The notes under the pieces were generated by a model, which was not told the origin of the DNA, did not search any database, and worked only from the letters and a program-made list of their open reading frames with translations. 64,000 nucleotides of DNA from Sphingomonas aquatilis (lineage in GTDB: Bacteria > Pseudomonadota > Alphaproteobacteria > Sphingomonadales > Sphingomonadaceae): positions 1 to 64,000 of the forward strand of contig NZ_JACIDB010000001.1 in NCBI RefSeq assembly GCF_014196115.1. Reading direction: 5' to 3'. Positions 16,795-24,717 of the stretch are shown here, piece after piece; position 1 is the first letter of the stretch, and every line of letters begins with the position of its first letter. Position numbers and translations under genes: made by a program.

Positions 16795-18912
16795 ATGGAG
16801 ACGCCCGCTTCCGCCCCGTCCCAGACGATCCCGCCCGCGCGCCGCCGCCGGGCGTGGCGAATCGCGCGCAACATCGTGCTCGCGGTCATCGCGCCGATCG
16901 TCGCGATCTGGCTGGTGCTCTATATCACCAAGGGCCGCTTCCTGCGCGCGCCCTTCGAACGATTCGTCGGCGGCCAGACGCATCGCGCGGTGCGCATCGA
17001 CGGCGACTTCCAGCTCTATTTCGCGCCGTTCAAGATCAAGTTCGTTGCCGAACGGATGACGATCGCCAACCCCGCCTGGGCCAGCCGCCCCTATCTGTTC
17101 GACGCGGCGCGGATCGACACGCGGATCGCGCCGCTGTCGCTCTTATGGGGCAAGCGCCGGCTCTATTGGCTCGATCTCGTCGACGGCAAGGTCGACCTCG
17201 AATGGAAGCCCGACCACAGCACCAACACCTGGACGTTCAGCGACAAGAAGGGCGGCAAGCCGCTCGATTTCCCCCGCATCGATGTCGCCAACGTGCGCGG
17301 CACGACCGTGCGCTACGTCGACCCGCGCATGCAGGTGACGGCCGACCTCGCCATCGCCGACATCCGATCGACCGATGCGCGCATCGGCAGGTCGGTCGGC
17401 GTCACCGGCACCGGCCGTATCCGCACCGCGCCCTTCACACTGACCGCGCGCCTGCTCACCCCCGATGCGACGGTGAACCGCGGCCAGAACCAGCTCGTCG
17501 CGCGGATGCGTGCGGCGGGGAACGTGATCGACGTCGCGGGCACCTTGCCATCGCTCGCCGAAATCGAGGGCGTGCCGCTGTCGGTCGCCGCGCGCGGGCG
17601 CAACATGGCGGACCTGCTCGGCATCATCGGCGTCGCCATCCCCAACACGCGCACCTATCGCGTTCGCGGCCAAATGGTGAAGGACGGCGCCGACTATCGC
17701 TTCACCCGTCTCACCGGTGTCGCGGGTGCGACCGACCTTGCCGGCACGCTCACCGTGACGACGGGCGAGCGGCTCCACCTCGACTCCACGCTAGCGACCA
17801 AACGCCTCGACATCATCGATGCCGCGCCCTTCATCGGCTACAATCCCGATATTGTCGCGACCAAGGGCGCGGAGGCCGCGGCGGCGGCGGCCGGGGCGGC
17901 GAGCGGCCGGCTGCTGCCCGATGCCGCGCTGCCGATCGCGACGATGCAGCGCTTCGATGCCGACCTGAAGTGGACGGTCGGCGTCGTGCGATCGCGCAAC
18001 GTGCCGATCAGCAACGTCGACCTCACGCTGGCGCTGAAGGACGGCCGGCTGTCGCTGTCGCCGCTCACCTTCGCAATGGCGCGCGGCAATGTGGCGAGCG
18101 ACGTGGTGTTCGACACGCGCGCCCGGCCGTCGGCGGTCCGCTACGACATCCGCCTGACGCCGACGCCGCTCGGCCGGCTGCTCAAGGGCTATGGCGTCGC
18201 AGAGGCGGGGACGACCGGCACGATCCACGGCCGCATTCGGCTCGACGGGCGCGGCGATACGATACACGATTCGCTCAGCACCGCGCGCGGGCGCATCGCC
18301 TTCATCATTCCGCAGGGCGATCTGACGACCGGCAATGCGCAATTGTCCGAACTCGACATCGGCACCTTCGTGCAGAAGATGTTCGAGGACAAATTGAAGG
18401 AGCCGGTGCGCATCAACTGCGGGCTGGTCGGCTTCACCGTACGCGGCGGCGTCGCGGCGGCGGACCCGATCCTGATCGATACGTCGAAGAACGTGATCCT
18501 CGGCCGCGGCGGCTTCAGCTTCCGCACCGAAGGCGTCGACCTCGCCATCCGGGCGGACGGGAAGAAGTTCAGCCTGTTCTCAGGACAGTCGCCCGTCGGC
18601 ATCGGCGGCACCTTCGCGCATCCCAAACTCGACGTGATCAGCAACCAGCTGCTCGGCCGCGCCGGCGCCGGCCTGGGGCTGGCGGTGGTCGCGACGCCCG
18701 TGGCGGGCATCCTCGCCTTCGTCGACGTCGGCGACGCCAAGGCCGCCGCCTGCGGCCCGGTCCTCGCCGGCGCCACCGCCGCGGCCCAGCGCACCACCAA
18801 GGGCGCCCCCCGCGACGACGTCGGCCACGGCACGACCGCCAAAGAGGAAAACGGCAAGGCCTCCGGCGGCGAACGCAAGACCCAGCGCAAGAAGTTCCTG
18901 GGGATCTTCTGA
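16795..18912 (+). CDS. AsmA family protein
   Basis: A 705-aa envelope protein of the AsmA/TamB-like superfamily. It has a single N-terminal membrane anchor (NIVLAVIAPIVAIWLVLYIT, about residues 24-43) and a long, beta-rich periplasmic part. The C-terminal third shows the AsmA_2-type pattern: GTIHGRIRLDGRGDTIHDSL, ARGRIAFIIPQGDLTTGNAQ and the final FSLFSGQSPVGIGGTFAHP. These proteins are thought to form hydrophobic grooves that move phospholipid between membranes; its exact cargo is unknown. The start at 16795 is the ATG just upstream of the arginine-rich pre-anchor segment; upstream GTG codons are possible. The last 60 residues are low-complexity and basic. Confidence 0.88.
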   Translation: METPASAPSQTIPPARRRRAWRIARNIVLAVIAPIVAIWLVLYITKGRFLRAPFERFVGGQTHRAVRIDGDFQLYFAPFKIKFVAERMTIANPAWASRPYLFDAARIDTRIAPLSLLWGKRRLYWLDLVDGKVDLEWKPDHSTNTWTFSDKKGGKPLDFPRIDVANVRGTTVRYVDPRMQVTADLAIADIRSTDARIGRSVGVTGTGRIRTAPFTLTARLLTPDATVNRGQNQLVARMRAAGNVIDVAGTLPSLAEIEGVPLSVAARGRNMADLLGIIGVAIPNTRTYRVRGQMVKDGADYRFTRLTGVAGATDLAGTLTVTTGERLHLDSTLATKRLDIIDAAPFIGYNPDIVATKGAEAAAAAAGAASGRLLPDAALPIATMQRFDADLKWTVGVVRSRNVPISNVDLTLALKDGRLSLSPLTFAMARGNVASDVVFDTRARPSAVRYDIRLTPTPLGRLLKGYGVAEAGTTGTIHGRIRLDGRGDTIHDSLSTARGRIAFIIPQGDLTTGNAQLSELDIGTFVQKMFEDKLKEPVRINCGLVGFTVRGGVAAADPILIDTSKNVILGRGGFSFRTEGVDLAIRADGKKFSLFSGQSPVGIGGTFAHPKLDVISNQLLGRAGAGLGLAVVATPVAGILAFVDVGDAKAAACGPVLAGATAAAQRTTKGAPRDDVGHGTTAKEENGKASGGERKTQRKKFLGIF

Positions 18913-18939
18913 GGGGGAGAGGGGGGCTTCTACCAATCC

Positions 18940-19034
18940 GTCATTCCCGCGAAGGCGGGAATCCAGACACGCTACCGTCACGCATCCAGCGGAAACGTCA
19001 GAGGGTATGGATTCCCGCCTGCGCGGGAATGACG
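18940..19034. repeat. Paired inverted repeat, GTCATTCCCGCG family
   Basis: Left half GTCATTCCCGCGAAGGCGGG then AATCCAGAC, right half ATGGATTCCCGCCTGCGCGG then GAATGAC. This family also occurs at 29326, 29522, 44781 and 46760. Confidence 0.9.
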
Positions 19035-19091
19035 GGCCGTGTGGGGCGGGCGTCCCGCACACCGACGGCCAAGGCGCGCTCTCCCACTTCC

Positions 19092-19197
19092 GTCATCCCG
19101 GAGAACGCCGGGATCCATGGACAGCGCGCCATAAGCGTCGGCGCGCAAACGCTGCCGCCACCGCCACCATGGATCCCGGCCTCCGCCGGGATGACGG
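19092..19197. repeat. Paired inverted repeat, GTCATCCCGG family
   Basis: Left half GTCATCCCGGAGAACGCCGG then GATCCATGG, right half CCATGGATCCCGGCCTCCGC then CGGGATGACG. Together with 18940-19034 it fills most of the 320-bp gap between two convergent genes. Confidence 0.9.
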
Positions 19198-19232
19198 GTG
19201 GGGAGGGCGCGCGCCTCCCCACCCGTCAAACC

Positions 19233-20042
19233 TCAGTGATCATGCCCATGCGCCGCGCGCAGCGCCTCGAGCACGTCGTCCGTCCGCGCCGGGTCGCCGA
19301 TCGCCAGCACATGGCCCGCGCTCGTCGCGGTCAGCGGATCGCCGTTCCAGTCGCACATCCGCCCGCCCGCGCCCTCGACCACCGGCACCAGTGCGGCAAA
19401 GTCATACAGCTGCAGCCCGGATTCCGCGACCACGTCGAGATGCCCGCTCGCCAGCAGCCCGTAATTATAGCAGTCGCCGCCATAGACCGGCCCCTGCCGC
19501 GCATGCCCGCCAGAGGCGGCGGCGACGAGCGCCATGTAATGCGGCACGTCGCCATCCGCGAACAGGTGCGGGCTGGTGGTGGCGACGATCGCGCCCTCCA
19601 GCTGCGCGCAGGATCGCGTGCGGGCGGGCGTGCCGTTGAAGGTCGTCGGCCGGCCGGCGACACCCAGCCAGCGTTCGCGCTGCACCGGCTGGTCGATGAT
19701 GCCGAGCAGCGGCCAGCCATCCTCGACCAGCGCGATCAGCGTCCCGAAGATCGCGCGCCCCACCGTGAAGCTGCGCGTGCCGTCGATGGGGTCGAGCACC
19801 CATTGCCGCCCGGTCACACCGTCCTTGGTGCCATATTCCTCGCCGACCACGCCGTCGCCCGGCGCCTCGGCATCCAGCAGCCGCCGCATCGCCGCCTCCG
19901 CCTCGCGATCGGCGCGGGTGACGGGGGAGCGGTCGTCCTTCAGCTCGACGCCGTGATCGGCGCGGAAATAGGGACGGATCGCCGCGCCGGCGGCGTCGGC
20001 GAGGCGCTGGGCGAGTTGGATATCGGCGGCGGTAATCGGCAT
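19233..20042 (-). CDS. hisN: Inositol-monophosphatase-like histidinol-phosphatase
   Basis: A 269-aa member of the Mg2+-dependent inositol monophosphatase fold. Metal-site motifs are visible: VVGEEYG (first glutamate) and WVLDPIDGTRSFTVG (the DxIDGT signature), with a C-terminal DFAALVPVVEGAGG corresponding to the WDxAAxxxIxxxAGG motif, though the tryptophan and first aspartate are replaced by LYDFAAL. Overall similarity is closest to the alphaproteobacterial HisN type that removes phosphate from L-histidinol phosphate, the penultimate step of histidine synthesis. Substrate assignment is inference; inositol-1-phosphatase or CysQ-like activity are alternatives. The C-terminus HGHDH is histidine-rich. 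Confidence 0.8.
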   Translation of the reverse strand: MPITAADIQLAQRLADAAGAAIRPYFRADHGVELKDDRSPVTRADREAEAAMRRLLDAEAPGDGVVGEEYGTKDGVTGRQWVLDPIDGTRSFTVGRAIFGTLIALVEDGWPLLGIIDQPVQRERWLGVAGRPTTFNGTPARTRSCAQLEGAIVATTSPHLFADGDVPHYMALVAAASGGHARQGPVYGGDCYNYGLLASGHLDVVAESGLQLYDFAALVPVVEGAGGRMCDWNGDPLTATSAGHVLAIGDPARTDDVLEALRAAHGHDH

Positions 20043-20113
20043 GATCGGAGCCCTATCGCGGGGCAGGGCCAGGCGCTAGGGTCCGGTCACGTCTTTGCAA
20101 GAGGATCCCTTCC

Positions 20114-20644
20114 ATGCGTCTGTTTTCCGCCGCTATTGCCACGATCGCGCTTGTTGCCACCCCCGCCGTCGCCGGCCTGCCGGTGGGCGCGAAGGCGCCG
20201 ACCTTCGCCACGCGCGGCGCGGTCGCCGGCCAGGTCGTCGGCATCGATCTAGCCCAGCAGCTCAAGAAGGGCCCGGTCGTCCTCTATTTCTTCCCCGCGG
20301 CCTTCACCGGCGGCTGCAACGCCGAAGCGCATGCCTTTGCCGAGGCGATTCCCGAATTCCAGAAGGCCGGTGCGACCGTGATCGGCATGTCGGCCGACGA
20401 CGTGCCGACGCTGCAGCGCTTCTCGGCGGAAAAGTGCGCGGGCAAGTTCGCGGTGGCGAGCGCGGGGCCCGCGGTGATCAAGAATTACGACGTCGCGCTC
20501 AACGCCGGCGGCCGCGCGCTGACCAAGCGGACCAGCTATGTCATCGGCCGCGACGGCAAAATCGCGTTCGTCCACGACGATATGAACCCTGCGCAGCATG
20601 TGGCGTTGACGCTCGCCGCGGTTCGTCGCCTCGCAGCGAAGTGA
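20114..20644 (+). CDS. Secreted peroxiredoxin
   Basis: A 176-aa AhpC/TSA-type peroxiredoxin with a cleavable signal peptide (MRLFSAAIATIALVATPAVA), so it should act in the periplasm. The active-site motif PxxxTxxC is intact: P61, T65 and the peroxidatic C68 in FFPAAFTGGC. A second cysteine at about 108 (EKCAGKF) could be the resolving residue, but its position is not that of classical 2-Cys enzymes. The C-terminal GKIAFVHDDMNPAQHV segment matches the family. It would reduce hydrogen or lipid peroxides; the reductant is unknown. Confidence 0.9.
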   Translation: MRLFSAAIATIALVATPAVAGLPVGAKAPTFATRGAVAGQVVGIDLAQQLKKGPVVLYFFPAAFTGGCNAEAHAFAEAIPEFQKAGATVIGMSADDVPTLQRFSAEKCAGKFAVASAGPAVIKNYDVALNAGGRALTKRTSYVIGRDGKIAFVHDDMNPAQHVALTLAAVRRLAAK

Positions 20645-20708
20645 AGCCACGGAAACTTCCTGATAACATTTCGCGGGTACACATCGCGGAACACCGGAAA
20701 GGGCGTAG

Positions 20709-21761
20709 ATGAACGGGCCGTTGGCAGCGCGAAAGGACGGCAAGGGTGATCTATTCACCCGAATCGGCGACTTTCTCGCGTCTCAGGGCCTCAGCCCCGA
20801 GCCGGCCCATTACACCTTCGCCTATGATGTCATCACCAATCCCGACGGCGCGATCGCCCAGGCGGTGATGCGGCTGACCGATGGCGGCTTTCGCCTCAGC
20901 CGCTCCGACATCGAAAAGCTCGGCGGGCGCGTGATGCTGGGGGCCGCGGTCCAGCCCGAAGCGGAGCCGCCGCGCCCCAGCTATCGCGACCACCAGTCGG
21001 AGGTCGAGGACGAGGCGGTTCGCCTGGTCGAAGCGACCCAGGCGCAGGTCGACGATTTCGCGACGATGATGCGCGCGATGCAGGACCAGACGCGCGATTT
21101 CGGCGCGGACCTCGCCGAAAGCGCGGCGGCGATCGATACGGCGGGGCCGGCCGGCCTCGACGCGATCGCGCGCATCGCCGGCACGATGCTGGCCCGCGTG
21201 CGCGATGCCGAGGTGCGGCTCGACCAGGCGACGCGCGAGGCGGAAACGCTCCGCGCCAAGCTCGCCGAAGCGAACGACACCGCGCGCCGCGACGCGCTCA
21301 CCGGCCTGCCCAACCGCCGCGCGTTCGGCGAGGCGTTCGACCATCGCCGCGAACTCGAAGGGCCCTTCTGCCTCGCAGTCTGCGACATCGATCGGTTCAA
21401 GCGGATCAACGACGCGCACGGCCATCAGATCGGCGACCGCGTCCTGTCCGCCGTCGCGCGCACACTCAGCGAGGAATGCCAGAAATATCTCGTCGTCCGC
21501 CACGGCGGCGAGGAATTCGCGATCCTGATCCACGGCCTGACCCTCGCCGATGCCGCCGCGCACCTCGATGGGGCGCGCAGTGTCATCGCCGGCAAACGAT
21601 TCCGCCTGCGCGAAACCGACAAGCCGCTGGGGCAGGTGACGCTGTCGATCGGCGTCACCGCCGTGCAGACCGGCGAGACGATCGATGCCGCGTTCGAACG
21701 CGCCGACCGCCTGCTCTATACTGCGAAGAGCGATGGCCGCGACCGGGTGTGTGCCGCCTGA
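20709..21761 (+). CDS. GGDEF-domain diguanylate cyclase
   Basis: A 350-aa cytoplasmic protein with no membrane segments. Residues 1-180 form a helical N-terminal region that may bind a signal or partner. A coiled coil (about 165-195, RVRDAEVRLDQATREAETLR) leads into the GGDEF domain, which opens with DALTGLPNRRAFGEAFD. The active loop is GGEEF (266-270), an accepted active variant, and DIDRFKRINDAHGHQIGD provides the metal and base contacts. No RxxD inhibitory site precedes GGEEF (the residues there are YLVVRH), so product inhibition is not expected. It should make cyclic di-GMP from two GTP. Confidence 0.92.
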   Translation: MNGPLAARKDGKGDLFTRIGDFLASQGLSPEPAHYTFAYDVITNPDGAIAQAVMRLTDGGFRLSRSDIEKLGGRVMLGAAVQPEAEPPRPSYRDHQSEVEDEAVRLVEATQAQVDDFATMMRAMQDQTRDFGADLAESAAAIDTAGPAGLDAIARIAGTMLARVRDAEVRLDQATREAETLRAKLAEANDTARRDALTGLPNRRAFGEAFDHRRELEGPFCLAVCDIDRFKRINDAHGHQIGDRVLSAVARTLSEECQKYLVVRHGGEEFAILIHGLTLADAAAHLDGARSVIAGKRFRLRETDKPLGQVTLSIGVTAVQTGETIDAAFERADRLLYTAKSDGRDRVCAA

Positions 21762-21769
21762 TATTGGCG

Positions 21770-21807
21770 TAAACTGCGCCACCGCCGTGGCGGAAATTCC
21801 CAGTTTA
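21770..21807 (+). ncRNA. Nested hairpin downstream of the diguanylate cyclase
   Basis: TAAACTG (21770-21776) pairs with CAGTTTA (21801-21807) and encloses an inner hairpin CGCCAC-CGCC-GTGGCG. It lies between the cyclase stop and the terminator at 21824. It could be a 3'-UTR structure or part of a small RNA; function is unknown. Confidence 0.4.
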
Positions 21808-21823
21808 ATCTGAGCTGCCAAAG

Positions 21824-21849
21824 AAAACCGCGCAAATCCGCGGTTTTTT
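21824..21849 (+). terminator. Rho-independent terminator
   Basis: AAAACCGCG, loop CAAATC, CGCGGTTTT followed by a short T-run: a perfect 9-bp stem with a T-tract. It ends the diguanylate cyclase transcript and isolates the micropeptide promoter just downstream. Confidence 0.9.
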
Positions 21850-21854
21850 GCATT

Positions 21855-21870
21855 TGGCACGATGGCTGCA
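21855..21870 (+). promoter_or_regulatory. Sigma-54-type promoter before the micropeptide genes
   Basis: TGGCACGATGGCTGCA matches the -24/-12 consensus TGGCACG-N4-TTGCA at every defined base except one (C for the first T of the -12 box). The diagnostic GG and GC dinucleotides are exactly 10 bp apart. The site is intergenic, directly after a terminator, and points at the micropeptide gene starting at 21929. rpoN is encoded at 51658-53136. No activator-binding sites could be defined. Confidence 0.72.
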
Positions 21871-21928
21871 AAGTCCCTGGCATGCGGCGACGAACGGTTC
21901 GCCCGCCGCACCAAAAGGGAAACAGACC

Positions 21929-22039
21929 ATGTTCATCCGCTTCGATATCGCTCAGCGCGCCGCCGTCTCGGTCGTTGCCGCGCTCGCCTTCGCCGGCCTC
22001 GCGATCAGCGCCGCCGTCCCTGTCCTGCCGATCGCCTGA
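21929..22039 (+). CDS. Micropeptide 1, membrane-like, 36 aa
   Basis: A 36-codon gene starting MFIRFDIAQRAAV, with an AGGGAAACAG ribosome-binding region just upstream. After a short amphipathic, weakly charged N-terminus the rest (VSVVAALAFAGLAISAAV) is a single hydrophobic helix long enough to cross the membrane, ending PVLPIA. It lies about 60 bp downstream of a sigma-54-type promoter and 27 bp upstream of a second micropeptide gene. I do not recognise the family; an inner-membrane regulator or a short exported peptide are both possible. Its reality rests on the promoter, ribosome-binding site and coherent hydrophobic helix. Confidence 0.6.
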   Translation: MFIRFDIAQRAAVSVVAALAFAGLAISAAVPVLPIA

Positions 22040-22066
22040 TCCCCGCAAGCCCTGAGGAGACGCATC

Positions 22067-22162
22067 ATGTATCGCAGCTTCGCACTCGCGCTGTCCGCCT
22101 TCTGCACCACCGTCCTGGTCCTCGCCAGCCAGAGCACCGGCACCATCGGCACGATCGGCTGA
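22067..22162 (+). CDS. Micropeptide 2, signal-peptide-like, 31 aa
   Basis: A 31-codon gene preceded by GAGGAGA, an excellent Shine-Dalgarno match 6 nt from the ATG. The product begins MYRSFALALSAFCTTVLVLA, a hydrophobic stretch like a signal peptide or a single membrane span, and ends SQSTGTIGTIG, a short glycine/threonine repeat. It probably shares a transcript with micropeptide 1. No family recognised. A cleaved form would release only about 11 residues, so a membrane-retained peptide is more plausible. Confidence 0.6.
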   Translation: MYRSFALALSAFCTTVLVLASQSTGTIGTIG

Positions 22163-22166
22163 CGAC

Positions 22167-22790
22167 CTACCCGGCGGTTGCGACCGCCCCGATCGGCCCG
22201 ACCGGCGCATCCTCGCCCCGGCTATAGGTGCCGATCAACACCCCGGCGGCGAGCACATGCCCCGCCATCGCCTCCAGCATCGCGGCACGGCCGGGCGTCT
22301 CGCCCGGATCGCCGACGCCTGCATCAAGCGCGAACAGCTGGAAGGCATAGCGATGGCTGCCATGACCGGTCGGCGGGTCAGGCGGCAGCCAGCCTTCGCG
22401 AAGATAGGAATTCCGGCCGACGTCGCGCTCGGGCGTTCCCGCGCCATCGCTCCGGATCGCGCCTTCCTCCAGCCGACCCGTGTCGGCGGGCATGCCCCAG
22501 ACGACCGCATGGACCAACGGTTGCGGCGCCGGTGCGTCGGCATCCTCGACCAGCAAGGCGAGATGCGCCGTGCCGTCGGGCAGCGGCCCCCAGACCAGCG
22601 GCGGCGACACGCCATCGCCGTCCGCGGTGAAGCGTTCGGGCAGCCGCGCGCCATCGGCGAAGGCCGGGCTCATCAGCTCGATCCGCGGGATCGCGGTGCC
22701 CAGCGTACCGCGTGCGATCGCCAGCTTTTCGGCGCCCGCGCGCACGTCGGACAGCGCTTTGCCCAGCCAAGCGGGGATATGTTCCAGCAT
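22167..22790 (-). CDS. YbhB/YbcL (PEBP) family protein
   Basis: A 207-aa phosphatidylethanolamine-binding-protein-like protein. The bacterial signature is clear: IELMSPAFADGARLPERFTADGDGVSPPLVWGPLP, then HLALLVEDADAP and PLVHAVVWGMPAD, with GHGSHRYAFQLFALDA towards the C-terminus, covering the conserved anion-binding pocket residues. No signal peptide, so it is likely cytoplasmic. Bacterial members have no firmly established role. Its ATG shares one base with the stop of the upstream lipoprotein gene (TGATG), so the two are translated together. Confidence 0.9.
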   Translation of the reverse strand: MLEHIPAWLGKALSDVRAGAEKLAIARGTLGTAIPRIELMSPAFADGARLPERFTADGDGVSPPLVWGPLPDGTAHLALLVEDADAPAPQPLVHAVVWGMPADTGRLEEGAIRSDGAGTPERDVGRNSYLREGWLPPDPPTGHGSHRYAFQLFALDAGVGDPGETPGRAAMLEAMAGHVLAAGVLIGTYSRGEDAPVGPIGAVATAG

Positions 22791-23323
22791 CAGCCTTGCT
22801 CCTGCGGGCAATCGCCGGCGCGCATCACCGGCGCTTTGTTTGCAGCGAACCAGCGGCTGCGGTCGCCCATCGTGTCGGCATCGTGGTAACATGCTTCCGC
22901 GCGCGATCCGTCGGCGCCCAGCACCAGCGTCCAGTCGTTGTCGCCGCAATCGTGCGGCATACAGCCGTGCGCGGCGATGCGGCCATCGGCGGTGCGGAAG
23001 ATCGGCACGGTCACCGCATCGCGGTTCACGAATCGCCGGCGGATGCGTTCGTCGCCCACCGCATCGTTCAGCGCGCGCGCCACTTCGGTACGATCATAGA
23101 AGCCGACGCCATCGACCGCATCGGTCGGATATTTGCCGATATAGGCGGTCAGCGCATCGGCATGCGCCTGGCCGGGCAGGGGCTTGGGCATCTGCGTCGG
23201 CGGCGGGACGAAGCCGGCGGCGGCGGCATTGTCGGGGGCCTCCGCCTTGCGCGCGCCGCCACAGGCCGCGAGGCAGAGGATCGGGGCAAGGCCCATGGCG
23301 AGAAGGATCGGACGCATCGTCAT
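22790..23323 (-). CDS. Lipoprotein with Ivy-like CxPHDC loop
   Basis: A 177-aa lipoprotein: signal MTMRPILLAMGLAPILCLAAC with the lipobox cysteine at C21, then a proline/alanine-rich linker. The mature domain contains CMPHDC (C121, H124, C126). CKPHDC is the disulfide-closed loop with the inhibitory histidine in Ivy, the periplasmic inhibitor of C-type lysozymes. Cysteines further on (EACYHD, GDCPQ) could form a second disulfide. The rest of the sequence is too divergent for me to be sure, so family membership is a hypothesis. A peptidoglycan-protective role would suit the nearby L,D-transpeptidases. Confidence 0.65.
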   Translation of the reverse strand: MTMRPILLAMGLAPILCLAACGGARKAEAPDNAAAAGFVPPPTQMPKPLPGQAHADALTAYIGKYPTDAVDGVGFYDRTEVARALNDAVGDERIRRRFVNRDAVTVPIFRTADGRIAAHGCMPHDCGDNDWTLVLGADGSRAEACYHDADTMGDRSRWFAANKAPVMRAGDCPQEQG

Positions 23324-23358
23324 GGAACGCAAGACAGGCCCCGGCGGTTGCCTGTCGT

Positions 23359-23790
23359 ATGACCGGGTCCGACGCCACCGATCTCGATCGCTTCGTCCGC
23401 GCGCAGGAAGGCGTTTGGAATCAGGCGCTTGCTGAGCTGCACGCCGGCCGCAAGACCGGCCATTGGATGTGGTTCGTCTTCCCGCAGATCGCCGGTCTGG
23501 GCAGCAGCGCGATGGCGCAAACCTATGCAATCCGTGATGCCGACGAAGCGCGTGCGTATCTGGCGCACCAATTGCTCGGCGGGCGGCTGATCGCGATGAC
23601 GCAGGCGGCGATCGCGGCGCCCGGCAGTGCAGAGGCGATGTTCGGCAGCATCGATGCGATGAAGCTGCGGTCGTCGATGACGCTGTTCGCCGCGGTCGCC
23701 GACGATCCGACACCCTTCGAAGCGGCGCTGGAGCGCTTCTACGACGGGCAGCGCGATCCCAAGACGCTGGCGCTGCTCAGCGAACGCTGA
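23359..23790 (+). CDS. DUF1810 family protein
   Basis: A 143-aa soluble protein. The DUF1810 signature is plain: DLDRFVRAQEGVWNQALAEL, then the highly conserved KTGHWMWFVFPQIAGLGSS, YAIRDADEARAYLAH and MKLRSSMTLF. DUF1810 proteins (YbiA-unrelated calpastatin-like annotations exist) have no demonstrated function. The ATG at 23359 gives the usual N-terminus. It is divergent from the lipoprotein gene with a 35-bp gap, so the two promoters must overlap. Confidence 0.9.
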   Translation: MTGSDATDLDRFVRAQEGVWNQALAELHAGRKTGHWMWFVFPQIAGLGSSAMAQTYAIRDADEARAYLAHQLLGGRLIAMTQAAIAAPGSAEAMFGSIDAMKLRSSMTLFAAVADDPTPFEAALERFYDGQRDPKTLALLSER

Positions 23791-23796
23791 CCAGCG

Positions 23797-24507
23797 TTAC
23801 ACCTTCGCCGAAAAGATCATCCGGCCCTGGCCCAGTTGCGCGAACACCTGCGACAGGTCGCTTTCGCCGACCGCGAAACAGCCCTGGCTGCGGCCGAGCA
23901 TGCCGTGCGTGCGCAGCATGTCCTTGTTCGCATACCACGCCGAATGCACCACGATCGCGCGCGCCAGTGCATTGTCGTTGGTGGCGTCGAGGCCGATCAG
24001 TCGCTGCGAGCGGCCATGCTTGCCGACATAATAATCGTCGGTCACGAACGCGCCCTGCGAGGTCGCGTTGGAATTGGGCTCGTTCGAAAAGCGCTTCAGA
24101 TAGCCGGTGTGCGCCGGGTCCGATCCGCTGCCGTGCGCGACCAGGAACGACTGGCTCTTGCCCGACACCAGGTCGACCAGGTGGAAGCGCGGCTCGGACG
24201 AAGACGCCGCCATGTCGGCGATCGCGATCCGGTCGCGGCGTGGGATGCGGCGGCCATGCTGGTTCAGCGCGGCCATCGCCTGGCGCATCAGATCGGGGCG
24301 CACGACGCGCGGCGAGGTGATGGCTTGCGCGAACACGCGCGGGCGCGGGGCCGGCAACGGCGGTTCGCTGACCGGCCGCAAATCGGCCTGGCTCAAACGG
24401 CGGGTCGCGGCGGAGACCGTTCCCGGCATCGCCAGCGTCGTCGCCAGCACCAATCCGTTCTTCAGCAGCGCACGACGATCGCGCGCGCCATCATTCTGAT
24501 TTTGCAT
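23797..24507 (-). CDS. Murein L,D-transpeptidase catalytic-domain protein (YkuD_2 type)
   Basis: A 236-aa exported protein. The N-terminus MQNQNDGARDRRALLKNGLV has RR followed by a hydrophobic core (LVLATTLAMPGTVSAA), consistent with a Sec or Tat signal. The catalytic region shows HSAWYANKDMLRTHGMLGRSQGCFAV, where the SQGC cysteine is the nucleophile and the histidines complete the site, as in the YkuD_2 branch. This enzyme class forms or edits 3-3 peptidoglycan cross-links, or links proteins to the wall. An earlier ATG at 24549 is in frame but less likely. It is divergent from a second L,D-transpeptidase gene at 24718. Confidence 0.85.
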   Translation of the reverse strand: MQNQNDGARDRRALLKNGLVLATTLAMPGTVSAATRRLSQADLRPVSEPPLPAPRPRVFAQAITSPRVVRPDLMRQAMAALNQHGRRIPRRDRIAIADMAASSSEPRFHLVDLVSGKSQSFLVAHGSGSDPAHTGYLKRFSNEPNSNATSQGAFVTDDYYVGKHGRSQRLIGLDATNDNALARAIVVHSAWYANKDMLRTHGMLGRSQGCFAVGESDLSQVFAQLGQGRMIFSAKV

Positions 24508-24717
24508 CGAATTTCCGTAATGCCCCGGTTCTTGCCCGCAGGACATCATATAGCAGCTTCGGACTTAATATTCTGCGGGTCCCAGCCCCAAGTCAGCGTT
24601 GCGGTTGCACGCTTCGGCGCGGGTTGGGCTCGATTGATCCGATTTGGCCATGGCACCAGCCGCGATATCGCGCGTTGAGACCCGCGAAAGGCAAACGAAA
24701 GTCAAGGGCGAATCGAT

